Positions 44,136 to 53,184 of a stretch of DNA of 64,000 bases are shown here, one piece after another; positions within the stretch are counted from its first letter, which is position 1, and each line of letters starts with the position of its first letter. Both the position numbers and the translations under genes were made by a program. Source of the DNA: Croceicoccus pelagius (GTDB lineage: Bacteria; Pseudomonadota; Alphaproteobacteria; Sphingomonadales; Sphingomonadaceae); the NCBI RefSeq assembly GCF_001661915.1, contig NZ_LYWY01000039.1:372001-436000 (forward strand), given 5' to 3'. The notes below the pieces were generated by a model that had not been told where the DNA came from, did no database searches, and saw only the letters and a list, made by a program, of their open reading frames with translations.

Positions 44136-45278
44136 ATGGAGGGAACGGGGCAGGGGCCAATCATCGCCGTCGTGGCGGAACGCGCGGTCGGAGAGACCCG
44201 CGTCGCTGCGACACCGGAAACTGTTAAGAAACTTGCGAAACTTGGCGCGACGCTGAAGGTCGAAAGTGGTGCGGGGCGTCATGCCTCGATCTCCGATACC
44301 GACTATGTCGACGCCGGTGCAACTGTCGGCGACCTTGCCGCGACCGTGAAGGACGCGGACTGGGTGCTGGGCGTCCAGGCGCCTGCCGTGCTCGACCTTG
44401 CAGGGGCGAAGCCCGGCGCGAAAGTCGCCGCGATCTTCGATCCGTTTCGCAACCGCGACCTCGTCGATGCCTACTCGGCCGCCGGGTTCGAGGCGCTGTC
44501 GATGGAATTCATGCCGCGCATTACGCGCGCGCAATCGATGGACGTGCTGTCCAGTCAGTCGAACCTTGCCGGTTACAAGGCCGTGCTGGTCGCTGCCGAT
44601 ACATATGGCCGCGCTTTCCCGATGATGATGACCGCTGCAGGCACGATTACCGCTGCCAAGGCCTTCGTCATGGGCGTCGGCGTTGCAGGCCTTCAGGCGA
44701 TCGCCACGGCCCGCCGTCTCGGCGCGCAGGTTTCGGCCACCGACGTCCGCTCCGCCACCAAGGAGCAGATCAAGTCGCTGGGCGCGAAGCCGATTTTCGT
44801 TGAAAGCGTCGAAGGGATCGAGGGCGAAGGCTCGGGCGGCTATGCCACCGAGATGAGCGACGAGTACAAGAAGGCTCAGGCCGAGCTTGTCTCAAGCCAT
44901 ATCGCCAAGCAGGACATCGTCATCACCACCGCGCTGATCCCGGGGCGGCCCGCGCCGCGCCTGATCACCGACGAGCAGATCGCATCGATGCGTCCCGGCT
45001 CGGTCATTTTCGACCTTGCCGTCGCACAGGGCGGCAACGTGGAAGGCAGCGTACCTGACGAAGTGGTCGAAAAGCACGGCGTGAAGATCGTCGGCTTCTC
45101 GAACACACCGGCGCACCTTGCCGCCGACGCTTCGGCTCTTCTGGCCCGCAACTTCTTCAACTTCCTGTCGGCCTTCTGGGACGGTGAGAAGAATGAAGTC
45201 GTGCTGGACGAAGAGATCGGTGACGCCATCCGACTGACGAAGGACGGGAAAGTCGTGAACGAACGGCTGACCGCGTGA
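44136..45278 (+). CDS. pntAA: NAD(P) transhydrogenase subunit alpha, part 1
   Basis: Peripheral NAD(H)-binding domain I of the proton-translocating transhydrogenase, 380 residues. Visible motifs are AERAVGETRVAATPE at the N-terminus, the RNxxD-like AIFDPFRNRDLV, the Rossmann segment VMGVGVAGLQAIATA and the TTALIPGRPAPRLI mobile-loop region. It works with PntAB and PntB to make NADPH from NADH using the proton gradient. A 113-bp gap separates it from pntAB. Confidence 0.95.
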   Translation: MEGTGQGPIIAVVAERAVGETRVAATPETVKKLAKLGATLKVESGAGRHASISDTDYVDAGATVGDLAATVKDADWVLGVQAPAVLDLAGAKPGAKVAAIFDPFRNRDLVDAYSAAGFEALSMEFMPRITRAQSMDVLSSQSNLAGYKAVLVAADTYGRAFPMMMTAAGTITAAKAFVMGVGVAGLQAIATARRLGAQVSATDVRSATKEQIKSLGAKPIFVESVEGIEGEGSGGYATEMSDEYKKAQAELVSSHIAKQDIVITTALIPGRPAPRLITDEQIASMRPGSVIFDLAVAQGGNVEGSVPDEVVEKHGVKIVGFSNTPAHLAADASALLARNFFNFLSAFWDGEKNEVVLDEEIGDAIRLTKDGKVVNERLTA

Positions 45279-45391
45279 TCCGCAGCGATCTGCCGGGCCG
45301 GGCCTTCGCCCTACCTGCGCAGGTCGCCGGATCGTCGGGCTACATTATAGGGCAGGTGCAGCCAAGGCGCTGACCGGCCAAGGGGGAAATC

Positions 45392-45697
45392 ATGGATTTC
45401 ATCGCTATCCTCTCGATATTCGTGCTGGCGTGTTTCGTCGGCTATTACGTCGTCTGGTCGGTTACGCCGGCGCTTCACACGCCGCTGATGGCGGTGACCA
45501 ACGCGATTTCGTCGGTCATCATCGTCGGCGCGCTGATCGCGGCTGCCGAAGCCGGTAGCCCGGCTGCCAAGTGGCTTGGTCTGGTCGGCATCGTGCTTGC
45601 CAGCGTGAACATCTTCGGCGGCTTTGCAGTCACCGAACGCATGCTCGCCATGTACAAGAAGAAGGAGCGTCCTGCTCCGAAGAAGGAGGCGAACTGA
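45392..45697 (+). CDS. pntAB: NAD(P) transhydrogenase subunit alpha, part 2
   Basis: A 101-residue membrane subunit with three transmembrane helices (AILSIFVLACFVGYYVVWSV, then HTPLMAVTNAISSVIIVGAL). It is the alpha2 part of domain II, separate from pntAA as is usual in alphaproteobacteria. Its stop overlaps the pntB start (TGATG). Confidence 0.94.
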   Translation: MDFIAILSIFVLACFVGYYVVWSVTPALHTPLMAVTNAISSVIIVGALIAAAEAGSPAAKWLGLVGIVLASVNIFGGFAVTERMLAMYKKKERPAPKKEAN

Positions 45698-47178
45698 TGA
45701 GCCTTTCCTCCTTCCTCTCTGTCGTCGTCGAGCAGATCGACATCGTCGAGGCTCCGGTCGAAGCGGCGGCGCACGCGGTCAATCCGTGGGTGGCGTTCGC
45801 CTATCTCGTCGCGGGCGTGTGCTTTATCTTCGCGCTGCGCGGATTGTCGCATCCCACGACTTCGCGTCAGGGCAACCGTTACGGCATGATCGGCATGACC
45901 ATCGCGGTCGTCACCACGCTGATCACGCATGACCTTGCCAGCCTGCCCGAAATCATCGTCGCCATCGTGATCGGTGGCGGTATCGGTTTCATCATCGCGC
46001 GCAAGATCGCGATGACCGACATGCCGCAGCTGGTTGCCGCCTTCCACTCGCTGGTCGGTCTTGCCGCCGTGCTGGTGGGCTGGGCGGCCTATCTCAACCC
46101 CGGTGCTTTCGGCATTCTGGGTGAGGGCGGGGCGATCAGTCCGGTGAGCCGCGTGGAAATGGGGCTTGGCATCGCCATCGGTGCGATCACCTTCTCCGGT
46201 TCGATCATCGCCTTCCTGAAGCTTGCCGGCAAGATGAGCGGTGCGCCCATCATGTTGCCGGGACGTCATGTCATCAACCTGGGCACGCTTGCCGCGATTC
46301 TGGGGCTGACCGCCTACTTCACGCAGGACCAGTCGTTCTGGATCATCGCAGTCATCACCGTGTTGGCCTTCATCATCGGCTTCCTGCTGATCATCCCGAT
46401 CGGCGGCGCGGACATGCCGGTGGTCGTCTCGATGCTAAACTCGTATTCGGGCTGGGCCGCGGCGGCGATGGGCTTTACCCTGCACAACACGGCGATGATC
46501 ATCACCGGCGCGCTGGTCGGCGCATCGGGTGCGATCCTGTCGTACATCATGTGCAAGGCGATGAACCGCGGATTCCTGTCGGTTATCGCGGGCGGTTTCG
46601 GCTCGGATGCCGGCGGCGGTGGCGGCGGTGCTGCTCAGACCGACCGTCCGTGGAAGCGCGGCAGCGCGGAAGACGCAGCCTTCATGATGAGCCAGGCCGA
46701 ACAGGTCATCATCATCCCCGGCTACGGCATGGCCGTCGCGCAGGCACAGCACGTGCTTCGCGAGATGACCGACCTGCTGAAGGAAAAGGGCGTCACCGTG
46801 AAGTTCGCGATCCACCCGGTCGCGGGCCGTATGCCCGGTCACATGAACGTGCTGCTCGCCGAAGCGAACGTGCCTTACGACGAGGTCTTCGAGCTTGAAG
46901 ACATCAATGGCGAATTCGCGCAGACCGACGTTGCCTTCATCATCGGTGCGAACGACGTCGTGAATCCGGCGGCCAAGACCGACAAGTCCTCGCCGATCTA
47001 CGGCATGCCCGTGTTCGAGGTGGACAAGGCCAAGCAGGTCTTCTTCATCAAGCGTTCGATGGGCGGCGTCGGCTATGCGGGCGTCGACAACGACGTCTTC
47101 TACATGGACCAGACGATGATGCTCCTCGCCGACGCGAAGAAGATGGTCGAGGAGATCAACAAGGCGTTGGCCGACTAA
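45697..47178 (+). CDS. pntB: NAD(P) transhydrogenase subunit beta
   Basis: A 493-residue subunit with an N-terminal membrane part of about nine helices and a C-terminal NADP(H)-binding domain III. The latter has the Gly-rich IIPGYGMAVAQAQHVLREM motif, VKFAIHPVAGRMPGHMNVLL and DVAFIIGANDVVNPAA. The proton channel His is likely the one in AAFHSLVGLAAVLVG. The start is ATG 45697. The operon ends with a strong terminator. Confidence 0.95.
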   Translation: MSLSSFLSVVVEQIDIVEAPVEAAAHAVNPWVAFAYLVAGVCFIFALRGLSHPTTSRQGNRYGMIGMTIAVVTTLITHDLASLPEIIVAIVIGGGIGFIIARKIAMTDMPQLVAAFHSLVGLAAVLVGWAAYLNPGAFGILGEGGAISPVSRVEMGLGIAIGAITFSGSIIAFLKLAGKMSGAPIMLPGRHVINLGTLAAILGLTAYFTQDQSFWIIAVITVLAFIIGFLLIIPIGGADMPVVVSMLNSYSGWAAAAMGFTLHNTAMIITGALVGASGAILSYIMCKAMNRGFLSVIAGGFGSDAGGGGGGAAQTDRPWKRGSAEDAAFMMSQAEQVIIIPGYGMAVAQAQHVLREMTDLLKEKGVTVKFAIHPVAGRMPGHMNVLLAEANVPYDEVFELEDINGEFAQTDVAFIIGANDVVNPAAKTDKSSPIYGMPVFEVDKAKQVFFIKRSMGGVGYAGVDNDVFYMDQTMMLLADAKKMVEEINKALAD

Positions 47179-47240
47179 GGAGGCTTGCTGCCCGAACGGG
47201 ATCGACCGGCAAAAAATGCAATTGCCGGTTAACTATTAAT

Positions 47241-47290
47241 CGCCGCCGGAGAGGGACAGAACGTCTCTCTCCGGCGGCGAATTTAGTTTC
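47241..47290 (+). terminator. Terminator of the pnt operon
   Basis: A perfect 13-bp stem, CGCCGCCGGAGAG with CTCTCCGGCGGCG, followed by AATTTAGTTT. A second hairpin, CCGGCAA/TTGCCGG, precedes it at 47206-47228. Confidence 0.85.
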
Positions 47291-47384
47291 AGATGATGCT
47301 AAATGTCATTGCGTCCGTGAAATGACCGGTTAGTCTGATCGCTTCCCCGGGGGTCGGGGAAACATCAGGGAGACAATCAGGGTC

Positions 47385-48578
47385 ATGCATTCCAAGGGAC
47401 TGATTTTCGCGGCACTTGCAGGTGCCAGCTTCATCGCCATGCCTGCAGCAGCAAAGCCGTCTGAAGAACGCGGCGCAAAGCCGATCGCCAACCAGTACAT
47501 CTGCGTCTTTCACAAGGGCGCGGTCTCCAAGAACCTCGTAAAAGTCGCTGCCGAAGGCGCCGTTCGCGGCAACGGCGGCCGTGTCATGCACACGTACAAG
47601 AACACCATCCGCGGCTTTTCGGCCTACATGCCGGCACAGGCTGTCGAACGCATGAAGACCAAGAACCCAGGCATCGCCTATTGCGAGCAGGACCAGGTTT
47701 TCTCGCTTGGCCCGATCGACGTGACGCCGATGGCGCCCCCGTCTGGGAAGGGTCCGGGCAAGCCCGGCGGCGGCGGCAGCACGTTGACGCACGACGATGG
47801 CGATGTGGAATCGCCCTACGGCATCGATCGCGTGCACGGCGGCGAAGCGTACACCGGTGGTAATGTCGCTTACGTCATCGATTCGGGCATCGACCTCGAT
47901 CACCCTGATCTCAACGTGGACATCGCTGCTAGCCGCGACTTCACTGGCGAAGGCAATGGCGGCGAAGACACCAACGGTCACGGCACGCACGTTGCCGGCA
48001 CGATTGCCGCCAAGAAGGACGGCAAGGGCGTCGCCGGCGTCGCGGCCGGTGCCAAGGTCATCGCCGTCCGCGTCCTCGATTCGAGCGGTTCGGGCAGCTA
48101 TTCGGCCGTTATCGCCGGTGTCGACTACGCCGGTAAGGGCAAAGCGGGCGACGTCGCCAACATGAGCCTTGGCGGCGGTTTTTCGCAGGCCCTGAACGAT
48201 GCGGTCGTCGCCGCGTCGAGCAATGGCGTCCTGTTTGCGTTGGCTGCCGGCAACGAACGTGCCGACACCGCGCGCAAGTCGCCGGCCAGCGCCGAAGGCC
48301 CGAACATCTACACGATCGCGGCCATCGACGATGCGGACGGCTGGGCAAGCTTCTCGAACTATGGCCTCGAAGTCGACTTCGCAGAGCCGGGCGTCGATAT
48401 CGTCTCGACCTATCTCGGCGGCCAGTACGCCCGGATGAGCGGAACTTCGATGGCATCGCCGCACGCGGCAGGTATCCTGCTGTGGGGTGAAGGCATCACT
48501 GCCGAAGGTGGCGTGACACGCCGCAAGGACAGCTACTCGATCGGTATCCTCGGTTCGGGTCCCGCACCGCACAACTGA
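47385..48578 (+). CDS. Subtilisin-like serine protease (S8), secreted
   Basis: A 397-residue exported protease. Signal peptide with cleavage near AAA (residue 23), an I9-type pro-domain (about 35-110; YICVFHKGAVS ... GFSAYMPAQAVERM), a Gly/Pro-rich linker (PPSGKGPGKPGGGGS), then the catalytic domain. The triad is Asp166 (YVIDSGIDLDHPD), His199 (NGHGTHVAGT) and Ser355 (GTSMASPHAAG), with oxyanion Asn in AAGNE. It is flanked by terminators on both sides, so it is a stand-alone unit. Confidence 0.95.
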   Translation: MHSKGLIFAALAGASFIAMPAAAKPSEERGAKPIANQYICVFHKGAVSKNLVKVAAEGAVRGNGGRVMHTYKNTIRGFSAYMPAQAVERMKTKNPGIAYCEQDQVFSLGPIDVTPMAPPSGKGPGKPGGGGSTLTHDDGDVESPYGIDRVHGGEAYTGGNVAYVIDSGIDLDHPDLNVDIAASRDFTGEGNGGEDTNGHGTHVAGTIAAKKDGKGVAGVAAGAKVIAVRVLDSSGSGSYSAVIAGVDYAGKGKAGDVANMSLGGGFSQALNDAVVAASSNGVLFALAAGNERADTARKSPASAEGPNIYTIAAIDDADGWASFSNYGLEVDFAEPGVDIVSTYLGGQYARMSGTSMASPHAAGILLWGEGITAEGGVTRRKDSYSIGILGSGPAPHN

Positions 48579-48632
48579 TCGTACCGTGTCTTGCCCCTTT
48601 GACCGAAAAAGGGGAGGAGACCGGCAAAACGG

Positions 48633-48668
48633 GGCGGCGCGTCGCTGGACGCGCCGCCTCATTTGTTT
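48633..48668 (+). terminator. Terminator of the S8 protease gene
   Basis: A perfect 11-bp stem, GGCGGCGCGTC with GACGCGCCGCC, loop GCTG, followed by TCATTTGTTTCT. Confidence 0.87.
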
Positions 48669-48686
48669 CTAGAAGTGCGTTGCAAC

Positions 48687-49406
48687 ATGAAAAATGAGGG
48701 AATCGGACATTTGCGCAAACTGGGCGTAATCGGCGGGATGAGCTGGGTTTCAACCCGAGGATACTACGAAGACATCAATCGCATCGTCCAGCGCAAGGTC
48801 GGCGCGCATTCGTCCGCCCCGCTTATCATCGACAGCCTGGATTTCGCGCCTCTCTACCGGCTTTCCAGCCGCGAAGACTGGGATCGCGCGGCAGATGCGC
48901 TGACCGCATCGGCCAAGCGGCTCGAGGCGGCCGGCGCAGAGGCGCTGGTGATCGCCGCGAACTCGATGCACTGCGTCTATGACCGCGTGGCAGAGGCGGT
49001 ATCGATCCCGATCCTGCACATCGCCGATTGCGTCGCCGATGCGATGATCGCGGAAGAGAAGACCAAGGCCGCGGTGCTTGGCACGCGCAACGTGATGATG
49101 GAAGAATTCTACCGTCGCCGCCTTGTCGCGCGCGACATTGAACTGCTTCCGCCCGAAATGGACACGGTCGAGACGGTGGACCGCATCGTTTACGAGGAAG
49201 TGATGCTCGGCAAGGTCCGCCGGCAGAGCGAGCGGACGCTGCGCACGATCATCACCAACCTCGAAAAAGACGGGGCAGAGGCGATCGTGCTGGCCTGCAC
49301 CGAACTTAATCTCATCGTCCATACAGAGGCGAACGTCCTGCCGATCTTCGACGGCGCGGCCATTCATGCGAAGGCTGCGGCGAACTGGATTCTCGGCGAG
49401 AGTTGA
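48687..49406 (+). CDS. Aspartate/glutamate racemase family protein
   Basis: A 239-residue Asp/Glu racemase-fold protein. The N-terminus GVIGGMSWVSTRGYYEDIN and the second catalytic-Cys motif VLACTELNLI are conserved. At the first catalytic site the sequence is IAANSMHCVYD, with Ala where most racemases have Cys, so two-base racemisation is doubtful. The start is ATG 48687 (MKNEGIGHL), with a weak ribosome site; a longer TTG-initiated frame is possible. Substrate unknown; 42 bp before dgt. Confidence 0.82.
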   Translation: MKNEGIGHLRKLGVIGGMSWVSTRGYYEDINRIVQRKVGAHSSAPLIIDSLDFAPLYRLSSREDWDRAADALTASAKRLEAAGAEALVIAANSMHCVYDRVAEAVSIPILHIADCVADAMIAEEKTKAAVLGTRNVMMEEFYRRRLVARDIELLPPEMDTVETVDRIVYEEVMLGKVRRQSERTLRTIITNLEKDGAEAIVLACTELNLIVHTEANVLPIFDGAAIHAKAAANWILGES

Positions 49407-49448
49407 TCGGCTCTTCAAGTCGTGGGGCATTTGGCCTAGGGCGCGCGG

Positions 49449-50666
49449 ATGGAAACGCTGGCCGCTCCTGAACACCAAGGCGAAGCCATAGGCTATCGCG
49501 CGCGCTATGCCGCCGATCCCGTGCAGTCGCGCGGGCGCGAATTCGGCGAGCCGGGCGGCGGCGTGCGCGGCCCGCGCAGCGCATTCCAGCGCGACCGCGA
49601 CCGCATCATCCATTCGATCGCGTTCCGCCGCATGAAGCACAAGGCGCAGGTCTTCGTTGCGCCTTATGGCGACCATTACCGCACGCGCCTGACCCACAGC
49701 CTCGAAGTTGCACAAGTCGGCCGCGTCATCGCGCGCAGCCTCGGCCTCGACGAGGACCTGACCGAGGCGTTGTGCCTTGCCCACGACATCGGCCACGCAC
49801 CGTTCGGTCACGCGGGCGAAACCGCGCTCGATCACGCGCTCGAAGGGCAGGGCGGATTCGACCACAACGCGCATACCTTGCGTACACTGATGAGGCTCGA
49901 AAGCCCCTACTGCACGCACGAGGGGCTGAACCTGTCGTGGGAAGCGCTGGAAGGGCTGGCCAAGCACAACGGGCCGGTTGCTGACGACAAGCTGCTGCCC
50001 TGGGCGCTGGATGAACTCAACACCGCATTTCCGTTCGACCTTGGCCGATGGTCGTCGCTGGAGGCGCAAGTTGCGGCGGTGGCTGACGACATCGCCTATG
50101 ACAATCACGACATCGAGGACGGCCTGCGCGCAGGGTTCATCGGTCTCGACCAATTGCTCGCCATGGACTTCATCGCCGACCAGTGGCGCATGATCGAACG
50201 TCGATTTCCCGGCACCCCGCGCGAAAGGCTTCAGCGTGAACTGGTGCGTAGCCAGATCGGCTGGATGGTCAACGACGTGATCGCCGAAACGAAGGGCCGC
50301 ATCGCCGACGCCGGTATCGAAACCGCACTGGAAGTCCGCATGGCGGGTCACGCTCTCGCGGGCTTCTCTCGCGGTGTCGGGGCGGCTGAACGCGTGCTCA
50401 AGCGTTTCATGTACGACAACGTCTATTACCACCCTGCGCAGAAACGCACTGCGGACCTTGCGGTCGACCTTCTGAAGAAGCTTCACGAGGCCTACAGCGC
50501 GGATCCATCGCTTTTGACCGACGACTGGCAGGCCGCCTTGCCAGAAACGCAGCCCGCGCGTGCACGCCATATCGCGGACTTCATCGCGGGCATGACCGAC
50601 CGTTACGCCATCCGCCGATATACCGACCTGTTCGGCGCCCCGCCGGAGGAGCTCAGCAATGTCTGA
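49449..50666 (+). CDS. dgt: Deoxyguanosinetriphosphate triphosphohydrolase-like protein
   Basis: A 405-residue HD-domain protein of the dGTPase family. The metal-binding set is His83 (RLTHSLEVAQ) and His112-Asp113 (CLAHDIGHAPFGHAGE), with a later catalytic Asp in VADDIAYDNHDIEDG. Predicted to hydrolyse dNTPs to the nucleoside and triphosphate. It overlaps the next gene by 8 bp. Confidence 0.94.
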   Translation: METLAAPEHQGEAIGYRARYAADPVQSRGREFGEPGGGVRGPRSAFQRDRDRIIHSIAFRRMKHKAQVFVAPYGDHYRTRLTHSLEVAQVGRVIARSLGLDEDLTEALCLAHDIGHAPFGHAGETALDHALEGQGGFDHNAHTLRTLMRLESPYCTHEGLNLSWEALEGLAKHNGPVADDKLLPWALDELNTAFPFDLGRWSSLEAQVAAVADDIAYDNHDIEDGLRAGFIGLDQLLAMDFIADQWRMIERRFPGTPRERLQRELVRSQIGWMVNDVIAETKGRIADAGIETALEVRMAGHALAGFSRGVGAAERVLKRFMYDNVYYHPAQKRTADLAVDLLKKLHEAYSADPSLLTDDWQAALPETQPARARHIADFIAGMTDRYAIRRYTDLFGAPPEELSNV

Positions 50667-51375
50667 ACGCTTGGTGCTGATCGGCGCGACGGGCCTTGTC
50701 GGCATGAGCCTCATTTGCGAGGCGCGCAACTTCACGAATGTCCGGCTGACCGCGCTGTCGCGGCGCGAGGCTCCGCTGCCGCCCGGTGCGCGCATGGAAA
50801 TGATCATCGCCGATCCCGCCAATTGGCCGGGCGCGATCGCGGACATGAAGCCCGACGTGCTCGCCTGCGCGCTGGGCACGACGTGGAAGCTTGCGGGCAA
50901 GGACGAACAGGCCTTTCGCGCGGTCGATTACGGCCTTGTCGTGCAATGCGCGAAGGCTGCGGCCCATGCCGGAACGCGCCAGATGGTCGCGGTCAGTTCG
51001 GTCGGCGCCGATGCCAATGCCAAGGCGTTTTACCTGCGCGTGAAGGGCGAGATGGAAAACGCGCTGAAGAAGATGGACTTTGCCCGCGTCGACATCTTGC
51101 GCCCCGGCCTCTTGCGCGGTGCGCGCGGTGGTGAACGGCGCACGGGCGAACGGCTCGCCATGATGGCAAGCCCCGTCACCGACCTCATGCTCCACGGCCA
51201 GTATCGCCGCTTTCGCTCGATCAAGGCAGAAGACGTCGCACGCGCGATGCTGGCGCTTGCCGGAGAGAAGGCGGAAGGCCGTTTCGTTCACGACAACGAC
51301 GGTATCTTGCGCGCACCGGCGCTTACGCTGGCAAAGCGGCGGATTAAGCCTACGCGCGGTGCATTGGCCGATTGA
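50659..51375 (+). CDS. NAD(P)H-binding Rossmann-fold protein (HTATIP2/TIP30-like)
   Basis: A 238-residue atypical SDR. The cofactor motif is LVLIGATGLVGMSLI; a VAVSSVGADANAKAFYLRVKGEME region with the Tyr/Lys element follows, then RVDILRPGLLRG. It resembles the TIP30/HTATIP2 and NmrA-like proteins, whose enzyme role in bacteria is unclear. It overlaps dgt by 8 bp, so it is likely co-translated. It ends 42 bp before the glycine riboswitch. Confidence 0.85.
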   Translation: MSERLVLIGATGLVGMSLICEARNFTNVRLTALSRREAPLPPGARMEMIIADPANWPGAIADMKPDVLACALGTTWKLAGKDEQAFRAVDYGLVVQCAKAAAHAGTRQMVAVSSVGADANAKAFYLRVKGEMENALKKMDFARVDILRPGLLRGARGGERRTGERLAMMASPVTDLMLHGQYRRFRSIKAEDVARAMLALAGEKAEGRFVHDNDGILRAPALTLAKRRIKPTRGALAD

Positions 51376-51417
51376 CTCGGCCGCCGCGCGCAGACAAGGC
51401 GTAACCAGTCGCTGACC

Positions 51418-51624
51418 GCGCGGGAGAGCGCTTCGTGATTCGCCTGTTTGGGGGAAGGGCGAGGCCGCCGAAGGAGCAACCGCCCCGGAATCTCTCAGGC
51501 ACAAGGGACCGTGCCGGTCGATAGCGACGCTCTGGAAAGAGCTCCAACTGGAGCCACCGAAGGGGTAACTTCGCGCCTGTTGCGGGCACGGGGGAAAGCT
51601 CTCAGGTTTCCGTGACAGAGGGGG
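51418..51624 (+). promoter_or_regulatory. Tandem glycine riboswitch controlling gcvT operon
   Basis: Two glycine aptamers in series. The first contains GCGGGAGAG, CGCCGAAGGAGCAACCGCC and TCTCTCAGGCA. The linker carries GGACCG and GACGCTCTGGAAAGAG. The second contains CCACCGAAGGGGTAAC and GCTCTCAGGTTTCCGTGACAGAGGGG. These are the hallmark conserved elements of glycine riboswitches. It lies just ahead of gcvT, as in many bacteria, where glycine binding turns the cleavage genes on. A GGGCCGC/GCGGCCC stem follows at 51622-51648. Confidence 0.96.
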
Positions 51625-51681
51625 CCGCGGGTTCGCATTTTGCGGCCCGATGGCCTGCCGATTGCAAACGGAGCTTGTACC

Positions 51682-52806
51682 TTGAGCGATACCGAAGCCG
51701 AAATCGAAACGATCGAAAACCTGCCACTTGATGAATGGCACCGCGCACATGGCGCGCGCATGGTGCCGTTCGCGGGCTATTCGATGCCGATCCAGTACGA
51801 GGGCATCCTTGCCGAACATACCTGGACGCGCGAGAACGCGGGCCTGTTCGACGTGTCGCACATGGGCCAGCTCTCGGTCTCCGGCGAAGGTGTCGCAGAA
51901 GCGCTCGAGGCGCTGATGCCCGGCGATTTCTCGGCGCTGAAGACGGGCCGGATGCGCTATTCCATGCTGCTTGACGAAGACGGCGGCATCCTCGACGATC
52001 TTATGGTGACCAACGCGGGCGACCACTACGCGCTGGTCGTCAACGGCGCAGTGAAGTGGGACGACATCGGCCACCTTCGCGAACATTTGCCCGATGAAAT
52101 CACGCTGACCCACCATGACGAGCAGGCGCTGCTTGCGCTGCAGGGGCCCAAGGCCGCCGATGCGCTAGGCCGCCTGGTGCCCCTCACCAACGATCTGTCG
52201 TTCATGCAGGGCACCTTCGCGATGTGGGGCGACGTTCCGCTCTACATTACGCGCAGCGGCTACACCGGCGAGGACGGGTTCGAGATCTCGGTGCCGGCCG
52301 ACAAGGTCGCGATGCTGGCAGACGCGCTGGTGGCGATGGACGAGGTGAAGCCGATCGGCCTCGGCGCGCGCGACAGCCTGCGGCTTGAGGCTGGCCTTCC
52401 GCTCTACGGCCACGACATCACCGAACAGACCGATCCGGTCAGCGCCGACCTGACTTTCGCGATCTCGAAGAAGCGGCGCGAACAGGGCGGTTTCCCCGCC
52501 GCCGGCAAGATCCTCGAAACGCTGGCCAAGGGACCGAGCTCGAAGCGTGTCGGTATGACGATCGAAGGCCGCATGGCCGCGCGCGAGGGCGCGCCGATCT
52601 TCGCAGGCGACGCGCGCATCGGCACCGTCACCAGCGGCGGCTTTGCCCCCACGGTCGGCGGTCCCATCGCCATGGGCTATGTCGAGGCGGGCCACGCGCT
52701 TTCGGGCACGAAGCTTCAGATCGAGGTCCGCGGCAAGATGCTAGACGCGACCGTAACCGACATGCCCTTTGTCCCTCATCGTTATCATCGCAAGAAAAAG
52801 GCCTGA
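51682..52806 (+). CDS. gcvT: Glycine cleavage system T protein (aminomethyltransferase)
   Basis: Transfers the aminomethyl carbon from GcvH to tetrahydrofolate, releasing ammonia. The 374-residue protein has VPFAGYSMPIQYEGI near the N-terminus, GLFDVSHMGQL, the Asp-containing SGYTGEDGFEI folate site, and LGARDSLRLEAGLPLYGHDI. The start is taken as TTG 51682 (MSDTEAEIET) because GGAG lies 9 bases upstream; another TTG at 51640 falls in the riboswitch stem. Confidence 0.94.
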   Translation: MSDTEAEIETIENLPLDEWHRAHGARMVPFAGYSMPIQYEGILAEHTWTRENAGLFDVSHMGQLSVSGEGVAEALEALMPGDFSALKTGRMRYSMLLDEDGGILDDLMVTNAGDHYALVVNGAVKWDDIGHLREHLPDEITLTHHDEQALLALQGPKAADALGRLVPLTNDLSFMQGTFAMWGDVPLYITRSGYTGEDGFEISVPADKVAMLADALVAMDEVKPIGLGARDSLRLEAGLPLYGHDITEQTDPVSADLTFAISKKRREQGGFPAAGKILETLAKGPSSKRVGMTIEGRMAAREGAPIFAGDARIGTVTSGGFAPTVGGPIAMGYVEAGHALSGTKLQIEVRGKMLDATVTDMPFVPHRYHRKKKA

Positions 52807-52812
52807 TCCGAC

Positions 52813-53184
52813 ATGACGACCTATTTCACCAAGGACCACGAATGGATTTCGGTCGACGGCCCGATGGGCACTGTCGGCATCACCGACTACGCGCAGGAAC
52901 AGCTTGGCGACATCACGTTCGTCGAGCTTCCGGGCGAAGGCGACAGCGTTTCGAAGGGCGATTCCGTATCGGTCGTCGATTCGGTGAAGGCTGCCTCGGA
53001 CGTCTACACCCCGGTTTCGGGCGAAGTGCGCGAAGCCAACGGCGCGCTGGCCGATGAACCGGAACTGGTGAACACCAAGCCGGAAAGCGACGGCTGGCTG
53101 TTCAAGGTGCTGCTGTCGGACGCTTCCGAACTGGAAGGCCTGATGGACGAGCCCGCCTACAAGGCATACGTCGACAGCCTGTGA
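52813..53184 (+). CDS. gcvH: Glycine cleavage system H protein
   Basis: A 123-residue lipoyl carrier that shuttles the aminomethyl group between P, T and L proteins. The lipoylated lysine is Lys59 in [10 protein letters not shown]. The length and start ([11 protein letters not shown]) match the family. It lies 6 bp after gcvT and overlaps the next gene by one base (TGATG). Confidence 0.97.
   Translation: MTTYFTKDHEWISVDGPMGTVGITDYAQEQLGDITFVELPGEGDSVSKGDSVSVVDSVKAASDVYTPVSGEVREANGALADEPELVNTKPESDGWLFKVLLSDASELEGLMDEPAYKAYVDSL

Noticed and set aside
47229-47240. TTAACTATTAAT as a CtrA box
   Set aside because: The half-sites are 3 bp apart instead of 7, and it lies inside the pntB 3' terminator region.
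51640-51681. TTG 51640 as gcvT start
   Set aside because: It lies in the riboswitch stem with no ribosome site; TTG 51682 has GGAG at the proper distance.
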